From Triparma columacea (taxonomy: Eukaryota > Sar > Bolidophyceae > Parmales > Triparmaceae), in the NCBI GenBank assembly GCA_030267965.1, contig BRYA01000260.1:7175-71174 (forward strand): DNA of 64,000 nt, given 5' to 3'. The notes beneath the pieces were generated by a model. That model saw only the letters and a program-made list of their open reading frames with translations, ran no database searches and was not told where the DNA came from. This document shows, in pieces, positions 53,882 to 64,000 of the stretch (within the stretch, counting starts at the first letter, position 1; every line of letters starts with the position of its first letter). The translations under genes were made by a program, and so were the position numbers.

Positions 53882-56626
53882 CTAGTTCCCTCCCCCAGTT
53901 CCCACTTTGTTCGACACGCGCTTCATCAAGTCCCTGAAAAATGGCTTATCCCCTAGTGCCTCCTCGAGGGCAATCTCGACCTCATCCAGGTTGGTTTTCA
54001 ACCTGACAATTCTCCTCCTCTGGTCTGCTCCTCCTCCTGACCCTCCTTCGTTGACCCCAATGTCGATCAGCCCGAGGTCCTGCAGGCTACTCAATACATC
54101 CATGAAGATGCTTGGGTCAATCCTATCGAGGAGTCCGTGCCGGGCGGCCTCCTTGGCGTACATCATGAGCTTCCCGACTGTCAGCTCGCTTCCCGCCGTC
54201 TTTGCCCCCTCTCCTCCGAGAACTACGGCGACGCAGAGGACGACTTGCTGGACAACGGGAAGGCCCTCAATCGTCTTGGTATTGTTGCCGAGGCTGCTCT
54301 TCACGGCCTTCATGACGTGCTTAATCTGAACGGGCGGCCTGTCCTTGTCAAAGTCAAGCTCGAGGGCCCCCTTCTCGGAGGCCATAAGGTCGAGGCAAAC
54401 GCCGATGGACTTGCTGGCGAGTTCCAGAGCCCTCCTGCAGTCCCCGCTGGTGGCAGCCGTTTTCCTGCTGATGAGCTCGAGGGCCGGCTTCTGGAAAACT
54501 CCGATCCCCGCCCTTGCCTGCATGATGTCGGCAAGCCCCCCCCTCGGGTAGGGCGCGAAGACCTTCACCTCGGGTGCATCTCCCTCATCCCCCTCGCCAA
54601 GCTTCTTCAGGGTAGATCTAAAGTCGATCGAGTTGCTAATGCAGATGAGAGTGAACATCTTTCTCTCGTCACTTGACCACTTAAAGAGGGTATATAGGAA
54701 CTTCTCCCCAGCCCCTCCCTTCTGCTTCACAAGCAGATCCATCTCGTCGAGGACCAGGAAGGTCATCCTTTTGTTCCCCCCCCCGTTCTTCTCGAGTTTC
54801 TTTGCGACGGCACTCTTGGCGACCCCATCATCTAGACCCAAACCCCTCCCTATTTCGTCGAGGATCTTCTGCTCCGGGCTGACCCCCCCCCCGTCGTTTT
54901 GCAGGTGCGCGACATTCACAAAGGCCACCGAGGGTAGCCCGCTGAACCTGCTGTTCTTCTCCCCAACGAGGTCAAACTCGTTCTCCTTACCCCATGCCTT
55001 GGCAGCAGAGACAGCGTGGGTGACGGTGATGGTCTTGCCCGTTCCTGGCCCTCCGCAGCAATAGAGGGTCCCCGCTCCCCCCCACTTTTTCATGGCATCC
55101 TTCATGAACTCGAGGACGTGAAGGTATTCCTCGCTCCTCTGAGTGTTGGGGGACGCGAGAGTTGAAGGGTGAAGGTTCTGTCGGGCAACCTCCAAAACTT
55201 CGCGGATAGTTCCCGAGGTGAGAGGTTCGACGGCGACATTTTGAGGTTGACTGGTGGGCTGGGACACAGATTTGGTTGAGGTAAGCGAGGTGGTGGTGGT
55301 GGTGGTGGTGGTGGTGGTGGTGGAGGAGGTAGTCGTGCTCGTCGCCCCCCTCGGCCTTTCTTCCTCTTCTTCCTCCTCCTCAATATCGTCCTCACTCTCG
55401 CCGTTATCCTCCTCCTCTTCACTTTCCTCCATATCCTCAACCTCTCCCCCCTCCTCATCCGTATCGCTCTCGTCGCCAACGCTCACTTCATCGTCGCTTT
55501 CCACCGCTACCCCCCCCCTCCTGCCATTCGTCCTCGTCTTCTTCCTCGGACTTTCCCTCTTCTTTATGTTTTTTGTCTTCGCCGCAGGTCTTTTCACACC
55601 CCTCCCCTTGGCCGCCTCCCTCTCCCTTCCGCGAGGGAGCTGGGGAGGAGTATTTCTCCTCCTCCTCCTGCCCCTCCCTCCACCTCCCTCCTTCTCTAGC
55701 TTCTCATCTTCCAAGGCCGCCTCCACCTGTTTATCGCCCTTCCAGCCAAAGTTCTTGTAAGCGAAGACCTTGCACTCGGTGAAGCTGGTGAGGTAGTCGA
55801 TTCCCTTCACCCCTCCCTCGTTTGGCCTCTTGCCGCCGGGGAGCAAGAAGACTTCGTTATAAAAAGGCGCAACCCCATCCTGCCACTCCCACCCGGTATA
55901 CTTCATCTTCTCCCAAACATTGAGCCAGTCGTCGTTCTTTTGGACCGGTGTTCCCTTTATCGTCTTCATCTGGATAAGCGCAGACTCAAGCGGGGAGGAA
56001 GCCTCCTGCTTGCTCGCTGAGGTGGTGGGAGTCTCAACGGCGGCGGTGGTCGAGACGGAGGAGAGCTTGGTGTCAAGCTTCACCTTGGGGGTCTTGATGA
56101 CGCTGGTGTCCATACCGGCATCGTCGCTACCGCGGTGGGATTCGACCTCCATGGCATCGAAGTTGTCATCGCAGTCACCCGCGACATCATCCATGCCGTC
56201 ACTCGAGTCCTCCTCGGCGGCCGCAGCCTCCTGGCTGAAGTCGTTCATGATACTGCTCATGTTAATTGGCTTCTTGCTGCTCTTGCTGGTCCTCCTCAGC
56301 TTCCGGTCCTGCGCCTTAACAAACTCCACCACGTCGTCCTTGCTACCGAAGAAATCAACGTTCATGGAGCCGTTCTGCAAGTCTCTCTTGGGCCTCAGGT
56401 AAACGTAGGTGAGCTGCAGGGCGTACTTCTTGGGCGCCTTCTTGCTCACCCATCCCGCCTGCTGGAGTCTCGGCCAAAGTTCCTTCCAATCGTACTCCAT
56501 CTTCTTGATCTCCTCTGTTGTTGGCTCGTCCGGATCCGCGCTGCTATCGCTAAGGCAACCGCCGGGGCTTTGGGGCTGCGACGAAAGTAGCGAATCACGG
56601 AAGGATTTATGTTCCATGGTTAGCAT
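53882..56626 (-). CDS. ORC1/CDC6-family AAA+ replication initiator with two N-terminal Trp-rich modules
   Basis: A 914-residue single exon. The C-terminal half is an ORC1/CDC6-type AAA+ ATPase with Walker A GGPGTGKT, Walker B LVLDEMDLL, the sensor ISNS, the lid (ATSGDCRRALELASKS) and a winged-helix end. These proteins load the replicative helicase at origins. ORC1 is favoured because of the large N-terminus, but CDC6 cannot be excluded. The N-terminus does not have a recognisable BAH domain. Instead it has two copies of a Trp-rich module (LWPRLQQAGW ... VDFFGS; VWEKMKYTGW ... IDYLTS) shared with the gene just upstream. Between modules and ATPase are a basic KR stretch, an acidic run and a Thr/Ser run. 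Start chosen at 56626, 66 bp after the upstream gene's stop. Confidence 0.86.
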   Translation of the reverse strand: MLTMEHKSFRDSLLSSQPQSPGGCLSDSSADPDEPTTEEIKKMEYDWKELWPRLQQAGWVSKKAPKKYALQLTYVYLRPKRDLQNGSMNVDFFGSKDDVVEFVKAQDRKLRRTSKSSKKPINMSSIMNDFSQEAAAAEEDSSDGMDDVAGDCDDNFDAMEVESHRGSDDAGMDTSVIKTPKVKLDTKLSSVSTTAAVETPTTSASKQEASSPLESALIQMKTIKGTPVQKNDDWLNVWEKMKYTGWEWQDGVAPFYNEVFLLPGGKRPNEGGVKGIDYLTSFTECKVFAYKNFGWKGDKQVEAALEDEKLEKEGGGGRGRRRRRNTPPQLPRGREREAAKGRGVKRPAAKTKNIKKRESPRKKTRTNGRRGGVAVESDDEVSVGDESDTDEEGGEVEDMEESEEEEDNGESEDDIEEEEEEEERPRGATSTTTSSTTTTTTTTTTTSLTSTKSVSQPTSQPQNVAVEPLTSGTIREVLEVARQNLHPSTLASPNTQRSEEYLHVLEFMKDAMKKWGGAGTLYCCGGPGTGKTITVTHAVSAAKAWGKENEFDLVGEKNSRFSGLPSVAFVNVAHLQNDGGGVSPEQKILDEIGRGLGLDDGVAKSAVAKKLEKNGGGNKRMTFLVLDEMDLLVKQKGGAGEKFLYTLFKWSSDERKMFTLICISNSIDFRSTLKKLGEGDEGDAPEVKVFAPYPRGGLADIMQARAGIGVFQKPALELISRKTAATSGDCRRALELASKSIGVCLDLMASEKGALELDFDKDRPPVQIKHVMKAVKSSLGNNTKTIEGLPVVQQVVLCVAVVLGGEGAKTAGSELTVGKLMMYAKEAARHGLLDRIDPSIFMDVLSSLQDLGLIDIGVNEGGSGGGADQRRRIVRLKTNLDEVEIALEEALGDKPFFRDLMKRVSNKVGTGGGN

Positions 56627-56691
56627 TGGAGAAATTTCATGAGATGCCAAGGAGGAAATTTCGTAACATCGTTGCTCCCATGCCTTGTATC

Positions 56692-59670
56692 TCACTCCGT
56701 CCTCACCTTGGTTTTCTTGACATCGGGGGGGGTCTTCGGGGACGAGTCGCGACGGCTCCTCTGTTTCTCCTTCTCTTTCTTTTTCTTGCCCTTATCCTTT
56801 CCCACTCTCTTCGCAGACGCATTCTTTGTGCTTCTACTGGTGCTGGCGCTGGCGGTGCTGACACTGGACTTGGCGGTGGTGGTGATCGTCTTGGCAGAAG
56901 CCGAGCCGTCGAGAACTCTCTTGAAGTGCTCGATGTCGAAGTCTGGCGGGAAGGTCATGCCGCCCCTCCTCCTCCCCCCGCCAGCCTCTTTCTGCAGGTT
57001 CTCAATGATCTGCTCCTCGGCAGTTCTCCCCCTTCTCTTTAGCGAATCTAAGACGGCGGCCTCGTCCCTGAACCAGTCCTTGCCTTCAGTTCCCTTACCT
57101 TTGTCCCAACCTTTTCGGTTTGCAGGAACAAAGACGTGCGGGTTTCCACTTGGGCCCTTCCCCCAGGCCCACCCCTTGGCCTTTAGGTCAGGCCAAATAC
57201 CGGCGAAGATAGTCTGGTCGGTAATTTTATTCTGCAGCCGCTTCTCAAGTCTCTTCAACTCCTCCTCGGCCTCCTGGGCTTGCATCTGTTGCTTCTTCTT
57301 CGCTTCTTGGGCCAGTTTGGCCTCCTTTTGCTTCTTCATCTTCTGCGACAAGCGAAAAGAGAGGCGAGATGATGGGTAAGGGTAGGATATCAGTCGGGAT
57401 GAGCCAATTTTCCCAACTTTCGTTTTTGTTATTAACATTCTTACCTCCTGATACTCTTTGCTTTGCTTCATGATCACCTGCTGTTCGTGAGTCTTCGCCG
57501 CCTCGGCAGCGGCCTGACTTTGAGGACTCGTGCCGGTACCGATCCTCCTTTTGACCCTCTCCCTCTTTCCCCCAGGTGCTAAAGCGAAAGCATATAACGC
57601 TCGCGACTGCGCTTCAGGTTTCTCCATCTCCTTGGCTTCAGCCGTCACGTACTCGTCCAGCTGGGCGTGGTCGACCTCACCGAGTATTTCTTTCGTTGAG
57701 GGTTTCTCGAGAAGTTCAGTCTCGTAAACCCACAGTACGAGTCTTTCTATTGTTCCGAATTTCAGGGACGTTTTGTCCTTGGAGTTTGAGTTTGGAGGCC
57801 TGTAGACCCCGCCGGAGTACTTGCAATCGAGCTTTTGCAACAGCCTCCACGCTTCGCGTGAACTCAGCATGTACTCGCTAATCATAGAGCTGGTGGACGA
57901 AACCGAGCTGGGGGTTGGGGGGGGGGCACGGGATTTCTTCCTTGCAGGGGACTTGAAATTCTGTAGCGGGCCGCAGTAAGTTAGCGTTAGTGGAAGCTGT
58001 GGCACCTTGTCCATTTTCCCTATTCTTACCTTCGTTCTGGTGGTGGGGGACTCTTCAGGAACGTCCTCTACGAGTTCCTCCTCCTCCTCCTCCTCCTCCT
58101 GCTGCTGGTCGGAAATGGTCGAAGAGTTTAAGGAAGACAAGGACTCGAGAGTGGTGTTCGCGTCGGAGGAAGTCATGCTGACCTCCTTGACATCCTCAAC
58201 CTCATTCTCGCCCTCATCCTTGGCAGTGACGACCCTATGCCACCTCTTGCTCTTAGCGACGACCTCAATCAAGGCCTCCTTGTCGTCTCCCGTGAAAAAG
58301 TCCTTCCCCTGGATGCCTTTGACCCTCATCGAGTATCCAGGCAAGAAGTAGTACAGGACGCTATTCTTCATGTCCGAATTCCAGCCGTTCTCGATAAGCC
58401 TTGAGAAGATCCTCTTGAAGCCATGGTCCGTCGCAAGGCGCTTGAGCTTCGCCTTCCTCTCCTTGAAGTTCTCAGGCTGCGGGGAGTGGGGGGGGCGAGG
58501 GGTGTTTTAGTGAGTGACGAGCGGTGGATGGGTGAAGCGAGTCGCTAGAAGGTTGATGTAGCTTCTGCGGGATGGAAAAAAGTGACAAAAGGCGTCGTCG
58601 CTTTGAGTATTCTCACCTTGCTCCACCCAGAGGAACTTGGGGCGCTCGAGATGCTGCTACCGATGCTAACGTTAGCTGCCCCGACGTTGCTGACCGGGCT
58701 GGCCCAGCTGCTCCTCCGATCATTGGAATCAGAGGAGGACGAGAAGCCTTTCTTTTTCTTGTTCCCCGACTTGAGAATATTCCCCGATTTGAGAACGCTC
58801 TTGATGGCGGTGGGAGATTTCAACGAATTTCCGACCTCAAAGCTAGCGCTGAGATTCTTCTTGCTACTGGAAGTGCTCATGGTAGTGGAGGCGCTCACGT
58901 TGTTGGCGTTGGCAGCGAACGAGCTCCCGAAGGAGGAGCGGGAGGCGGTGGACTTGGCTGTCATGGGTGAGCCCCCGCTGTAGGTCGTGTCAGGGGAGAA
59001 GAGTTCACTGGGTTCGTCATGGGCGATACTCGTTATGAGCCCATCGGCGAACGCGACGGCACCCTCGAGCTTTGCCCTGGCGGCGGCATTCATCTGGGAG
59101 CGACCATCGGTGTAATGCTGTGGGAGAAGTAGGGAGCACGAGGGAGTGGTGGAGGGTACGGGGGATCAGCCTTGCATCGCCTTAAAACAACGGTAAGGCA
59201 ATTCGCCCCCAATCAAACTAGTCCATACAACTCTCACCTCATCAAACCCATCTACGTAGTCAACGGTCCTCTTATTGTTGGCATCTTCGAGCACCTCGAA
59301 ATGGGGCATCTTCCCCTCGCCCGTAAAGAATATCACGGCCTTTTGGCCGGGCTTCCCCACTGGGTCAAATTGGAACTTTCTGGAACTCACGTGGACCTGG
59401 ATGGACCACCTCTTGTATTCAGCGTATTTTGGACACAGAGACTGACGTAACGACTTCCATGAGTCAAAAACCACCCCTGGCCACCACGGTCGGTTGGTCT
59501 GTGGGAAGAGGGGAGGATTTTGTGAGATCGGAGTGACATCTCGATTTGCCGCCTTTGAATGAATCAGGCCTTGGGAAGACTTCTGTCGACAAAAACCTTA
59601 CGCATTACTCAATTCTTACCTGCTTGACCCACTTTAGGTGGGGTAAGATGTCTCCCTGGAAGGCTTCCAT
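56692..59670 (-). CDS. PWWP-domain protein with three Trp-rich modules
   Basis: Six exons, all in phase 0, close exactly: 59670-59620, 59498-59238, 59093-58617, 58476-58030, 57960-57445, 57342-56692, 800 residues. The first two exons encode a PWWP-type chromatin-reader domain (GDILPHLKWVKQ joined to TNRPWWPGVVFDSW, then IQVHVSSRKFQFD, GFDE). PWWP domains bind methylated histone H3K36 and DNA. After a Ser-rich linker come three modules like those in the ORC1-like gene (IFSRLIENGW with YYFLPGY and KDFFTG; AWRLLQKL with VYRPPN; IWPDLKAKGW with VFVPAN and KDWFRD), a coiled coil and a Lys-rich tail. A nuclear, chromatin-associated role is inferred. Introns 4 and 5 are 69 and 102 bp, free of in-frame stops, so retained forms are possible. 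Confidence 0.85.
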
Positions 59671-60130
59671 GACAAAATGGACAATTGGTGAAAGGAGGCG
59701 GGATGGAAATAGGTAGTGAATAGAGACTGAGAGCGCTGGTTTGGAGTATGGGAAGGAAACTAAGAAGCTACTTTGGGGTTTTTTGGGTAGCGTATGGGGC
59801 CTCAAGTGTGGGCGGATGAACGGAAGGAATCAAAAGGATTGTATCTTCAGGTGGTGGCAAAAATCAGTTTATTAGGAGATTTCTATTGGGTGTGAGGCAG
59901 AAATCCTAATAACTTTTGCCAGTTTATGGGGAACCAGCCACGCATTACTAACAGCCTCCGACCACCTTCTTTCCATCACTACTAGTGCATGCCCCTGCGC
60001 CTACGCTAAAAGAAGAAAAATGCCGCTCGTTTGGCGAAAACATGGATCTGTTGAGGGGTTTCCTGAATATTATCTCTGCAGCAGAGTTCATTTTATTCTG
60101 ATTTTTGTTAAAGCGGCCGTGTTACAAAAT
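59671..60130. other. Intergenic region, no supported gene
   Basis: This 460 bp holds the start region of the PWWP gene and the 3' flank of the H+-pyrophosphatase gene. No convincing open frame or RNA gene was seen. Confidence 0.5.
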
Positions 60131-62651
60131 TTACACGGCGTTGGTGGAGACCTGCTCCATCTTGGAGCCCACATTCTGGTTGAGATCGACAGCCACAGAC
60201 CAGTACTTCTTGTAGACGATATAGGATCCGACGACGAGGAGGACGACGGGAACGAGTCCAACGTACCATTCCTCCCAGTCGTCGTGGCCGTTGATGACGG
60301 GGGCGATGGTGAGAGAAACCATGGACATGAGCTTGATGAGGATGTTGAGGGAAGGCCCGGAGGTGTCCTTGAAGGGGTCTCCGACGGTGTCTCCAGTGAC
60401 GCAGGCCTTGTGGGTGTTGGTGCCTTTTCCTCCGCAGGCACCATCGATCTCGATGTACTTCTTGGCGTTGTCCCAGGCTCCTCCGGCGTTGGACATCATG
60501 ATGGCCATCATCATTCCAGAGGCGACGGCTCCGCCAAGCATGCCGACAAGGCACTTAGGTCCGACGAGGAACCCAATGGTAAGGGGGGAGAGGACTGCCC
60601 AGAGTCCGGGCAGGATCATCTCCTCGACGGAGGACTGGGTAGAGATGGCGACACACCTGTCGGAGTCAGCCTCGGCCTTGCCCTCCATGAGGCCGGGGAT
60701 CTGGGAGAACTGGCGGCGGACCTCAATGATGATAGCTCCAGCAGCTTTCTGAACTGAAAGCATGGTTAGGGCAGCAAAGAGGAAGGGGAGCATGGCACCG
60801 AAGAGTGCCCCAGAGAGCACAATGGGCTCGGAAATGTCAGCAGAGGTGACTCCGGCCTCTCCCTTGAAAGCAGAGAGGAGGGAGAGGGAGGTAAGGACGG
60901 CAGATCCGATGGCAAACCCCTTTCCGGTGGCGGCAGTGGTGTTTCCAAGGGCGTCGAGGGCGTCAGTTGTACTCCTGACGCGCTCGTCGAGCTCGGCCAT
61001 CTCAGCTATTCCTCCGGCGTTGTCGGCGACGGGCCCGTAGGCGTCGGTGGCGAGGGTGATGCCAAGGGTGGAGAGCATACCGACGGCAGCAATGGCGATT
61101 CCGTAGCTGGAGGCAAGGGAGTTGCAGGCAAGGATGGCAACGATGAGGATGAGGACGGTGGGGACGGTGGAAAGCATACCGATGCCGAGTCCCTGGATGA
61201 TGACAGTGGCCTCTCCGGTCTGTCCGGCGTCGGTGATGGAGCGAACAGGATAGAATTCGTAAGAAGTGAAGTACTCCGTGGCCTGGCCGATCAAGACACC
61301 ACTGACGAGGCCGATGACGACACAACCGTAGATCTTCATGCCGTCGCCAAGGTCGTCACCTTCGAATAGGATGAAAATCCAAATCAAAGAGAGGCCAAGG
61401 GCGATGATGGAGGCGGAGATGGTTCCCTTGTGAAGGGCAAACATAAGGTCCTTCTGGGAGGCATCATCCTTGGTGGAGACGAAGAAGTATCCGATGAGGG
61501 AGGCAATGATTCCTCCTCCGGAAACCCAGAAGGGGAGAGCAATCTTGGCAGTGTCACCGTTAGCGAGGGTGGCAGCAGCAATGATGGAGCCAACGTAAGA
61601 CTCGAAGAGATCAGCGCCCATGCCAGCAACGTCGCCTACGTTGTCTCCAACATTGTCAGCAATGACGGCGGGGTTACGAGGATCGTCCTCAGGAATTCCG
61701 GCCTCGACCTTTCCGACAAGATCAGCTCCGACATCAGCAGCCTTAGTGTAGATGCCTCCGGCAACACGGGCGAAGAGGGCAATTGAGGAGGCTCCGAACC
61801 CGAATCCGGCGAGACTCTTAATGGCAAGAACAGCAGCGCCGGAGGCGCTGGTCTCGCTCGAACGGCCGAGGGCCATAACCATGTAAAGGACAGAGACTCC
61901 GAACATGCCAAGACCGACAACGACAAAGCCCATGACGGCTCCGCCAGTGAAAGCGACCTTGAGGGCGGCGTTGAGGCCCTCCTTGTCGGCAGCCTGGGTG
62001 GTTCTTACGTTGGCATCGGTGGCGACGATCATTCCGAACCATCCAGCGGACGCGGAAAGGATGGCTCCGCAGAGGAAGCAGACTCCGGTACGGATACCAT
62101 CGGAGGAGTCATACTTGGACTCGTGAACAGAGAAAAGAATGGTGAGGACCGCGAAGACAAAGACAACGAAGAAACTAAGGTATTTGTACTCAGTCTGGGG
62201 GAGGGGGTTGCGAAAGAGGGGGTTAGTGGGGCACAGAAGAGGAAGTCCAGGCCGAGCTGGGGCGAAGTGGTGCGAGGGGCGCGCGGCATCCCTCCCGAGA
62301 CGATAAACATCGCCCAGACCTCCCCTCCAAAAGGTGTATGAACCTCCCCCCCGACCCAATCAACTGGAGTCAAAAAGCCGTCTCACCTTCAAAAAGCTGA
62401 TAGCTCCCTTTTGGATCTGCGCCTGGAGCTTGTTCATGAGGTCATTACCCATGGGGGCCCTCATGAGCTGAGAATATCGACGAATGGGCAAGGAAAAGGT
62501 TAAAATTTGATGTCATGGGACGAACCCCCGGTTCCGTTTCCATTTTTTTCTGTTGAAAGGAGCTTCTTACCTTAGCTCTGAGGACAACGGTGACAATGAG
62601 GGCAACAATAGCACCGATAAGTCCGACAGAGGCCTGACTGAACTCATTCAT
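60131..62651 (-). CDS. Membrane-bound H+-translocating pyrophosphatase (V-PPase, K+-dependent type I)
   Basis: This pump hydrolyses inorganic pyrophosphate to move protons into vacuoles or similar acidic compartments. Three exons (62651-62571, 62467-62387, 62194-60131) give 741 residues, the family length. The catalytic segments are present: [47 protein letters not shown] and the loop [15 protein letters not shown], together with about 16 hydrophobic helices. The K+-dependence motif reads [10 protein letters not shown], with Ala at the position that is Lys in K+-independent enzymes. The C-terminus ends VSTNAV. The first two exons are short (27 codons each), and the start [15 protein letters not shown] is a membrane helix. 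Confidence 0.97.
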
Positions 62652-62976
62652 GTTGCCTGTGGAATGAAGGAAGAGAGGGTGAGCAACTTGACTTCGTCAT
62701 GGGTGACCGAGGGGGGCAAAAAAATTGGTTCTGGTCGCTCTAGCTTACTTACAGGGAAAGGAACCGGATTCCTGGACGCACGCCATATTGTTTTATGCTA
62801 CTTGATTTCTTTTATCTCACGTGTTGAAGTCAAAAGCAAAATGCAAATATTTGATGTCACCGATCAATTTTTCGAGAGGTCGTGGGCCCAGGCGATGGGT
62901 GATTCATGGAGGGATTCTTCAATGGTCGATGCAACCAATTTGAGAAGTGTTCAACACTTGAAAAAATCTACACACA
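62652..62976. promoter_or_regulatory. Divergent promoter region
   Basis: This 325 bp separates the V-PPase start (minus strand) from the C2 gene start (plus strand). It must hold both promoters; no element can be named from sequence alone. Confidence 0.4.
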
Positions 62977-64000
62977 ATGACTTACGGAGCGCTTAGAATC
63001 AGAGTTGCCAATGCGAATCTTATTGTAAATAATCAGAGTGGCTTTAAGGTGCGCTGATTTGTTGATTTTTTTTGTTTCTGTTGGCGTTCTCTCACACCCT
63101 TGTCCCTTTTTCAGTTTGCAAGGCAGGACTATTACATTCGCATCACTAACCAGGACGACGGTTCCAGCGTGTATACTCGGGCGAAGGTGAGTTTCGGACG
63201 GGGCATGGGACTACGTCAAAAGAGAGAAGAGAGAGGGAGAAAGAGAGGATGAAGCAAGGCCTCTTGGGAGGGGGGGTGGGGGATGAAGGGTTTGGAGGAG
63301 CGAGGAGTAAAATTGCCTGTCTGACCCCTACTATCCAAATTCGCTCTGTCCGACCACAACCCAACCACACCACTCCGCAGGGCCCTGTCACCACACCATC
63401 CTTTGATGCTACCCTCACCTTCCCCCCTGCCTACTACAATCAAAAGACCATCCTCGTTGAGGTGATGGACAAGCTCCGTTTCGGCGCCGATGTGCCCATT
63501 TCCCACACCCTCGTCGAACTCAAGCCCTCTACCTTTGAGGCCGGGAAGAAAGGGACCCTCTTCGAGTGGTTTGGACTTGAGCACTGCAATGAGGAGACAA
63601 ACGGCGGCGAGGTGTCACTCTCCTTCGCCTTCGAGAACCTCCCAGAGCCAGTCGAGCCCGATCCTATCGTGCTTTCGAAGCCATGGTACCTCACTGCCGA
63701 AGGGCTCTACCAAATTGGCGTCAAAAAGACGTGGGAGAGGCTAGAGCAGTATGACAGGGTCAAGCCCATAACGTCCAAAACGAACGAAATTATCCTTTCT
63801 CTCATTTCTCGAAAAGGTGGGACCTCTTCCTCGGTCGATGGCTTCATCGCCGAGAAGCTCTCCTCCTTTGACAGGGTTGTGGACGAAATCATTCCGACCG
63901 CAGCCGAGCTTGTGCCATTCACCAACCTCAAGGTCAAGGTCGAGCCTCCCACAATTGCCGTGGAAAAAGTGCAGGAAGATCCAGAGACGCAACAGCCCTC
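62977..64000 (+). CDS. C2-domain protein, N-terminal part (runs off right edge)
   Basis: Exons 62977-63048, 63115-63186 and 63381 to the window end keep phase 0 and give about 255 residues so far. The N-terminal part has C2 features: LRIRVANANLIV, the ARQDYYIRITNQDD strand pair, SFDATLTFPP, KTILVEVMDKLRFGADVPIS and VSLSFAFEN. C2 domains bind membranes, often with calcium; the usual Asp cluster is only partly evident, so calcium dependence is unsure. The following stretch (PWYLTAEGLYQIGVKKTWER) begins another, unrecognised part. The gene is cut by the window. Confidence 0.72.

Noticed and set aside
55291..55330. GGT repeat as a possible regulatory repeat
   Set aside because: It encodes the Thr run in the linker of the ORC1-like protein and is a simple coding microsatellite.
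60020..60757. 245-residue plus-strand frame over the V-PPase end
   Set aside because: The minus strand encodes highly conserved V-PPase here; the plus frame is an overlap artefact.
1..64000. tRNA, rRNA or mobile element genes
   Set aside because: I scanned by eye for tRNA B-box-like sequence, rRNA-like blocks, terminal repeats and transposase or reverse-transcriptase motifs and found none that I could support; a tRNAscan or Infernal run could still find small RNAs.

Overview
The window reads as nuclear DNA of a compact eukaryotic microbe, most likely a heterokont (stramenopile) microalga such as a bolidophyte or parmalean. The evidence is: many short GT-AG introns (about 60 to 340 bp, donors mostly GTGAG or GTAAG); about 30 closely packed genes, often separated by less than 100 bp; the eukaryotic gene content (epsilon-tubulin, ORC1/CDC6, PP4R3, ALG6, V-PPase, MPC2, eL39); and large multidomain families (MORN, BspA-type LRR, START, TKL kinase) of the kind seen in such algae. 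The species assignment is inference. I built exon models by hand from splice sites and checked that reading phase is kept across each junction; most genes close exactly.

Layout. 1-3087 (-): 5' part of a repeat-exon gene running off the left edge. 3902-5094 (-): tRNA m7G methyltransferase. 5360-6702 (+): ankyrin/coiled-coil protein. 6815-7638 (-): PRA1 protein. 7643-9772 (+): an acyl-CoA-binding domain fused to heme oxygenase with five Cys-Pro motifs. 9858-10608 (-): small signal-peptide protein. 10829-12822 (+): epsilon-tubulin. 12962-13954 (-): nitronate monooxygenase. 14560-15735 (+): GDT1/TMEM165 transporter with an EF-hand. 15905-17469 (-): unknown membrane protein. 17618-19643 (+): CinA-like/MORN protein. 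19818-21440 (+): aspartyl aminopeptidase. 21524-24387 (-): Tex/SRBD1-like protein. 24757-26220 (+): BspA-type LRR protein. 26509-27888 (+): Nudix-box protein. 27961-28767 (-): unknown. 29071-31134 (+): ALG6-type glucosyltransferase. 31216-35754 (-): LamG receptor kinase. 36671-36951 (+): MPC2, broken by an assembly gap. 37538-40519 (+): PP4R3. 41386-41541 (+): eL39. 41641-48658 (-): 2267-residue multi-START, multi-TM protein. 49337-51348 (+): MORN protein. 51431-52714 (-): unknown. 52949-53815 (+): histidine phosphatase. 53882-56626 (-): ORC1/CDC6 AAA+ protein. 56692-59670 (-): PWWP protein. 60131-62651 (-): H+-pyrophosphatase. 62977-64000 (+): C2-domain protein, cut by the right edge.

Most genes are unrelated housekeeping or signalling functions, as expected of nuclear DNA. 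There is no operon logic, although several pairs are divergent with very short shared promoters. The most unusual items are the ACBP-heme oxygenase fusion with heme-regulatory-like motifs, a Trp-rich module shared by the adjacent ORC1-like and PWWP genes, the START/XK-like giant protein, the CinA-MORN fusion, the EF-hand GDT1, and a set of introns with similar ends that may be introner-like. Two runs of N (20976-21009, 36811-36828) mark assembly gaps.
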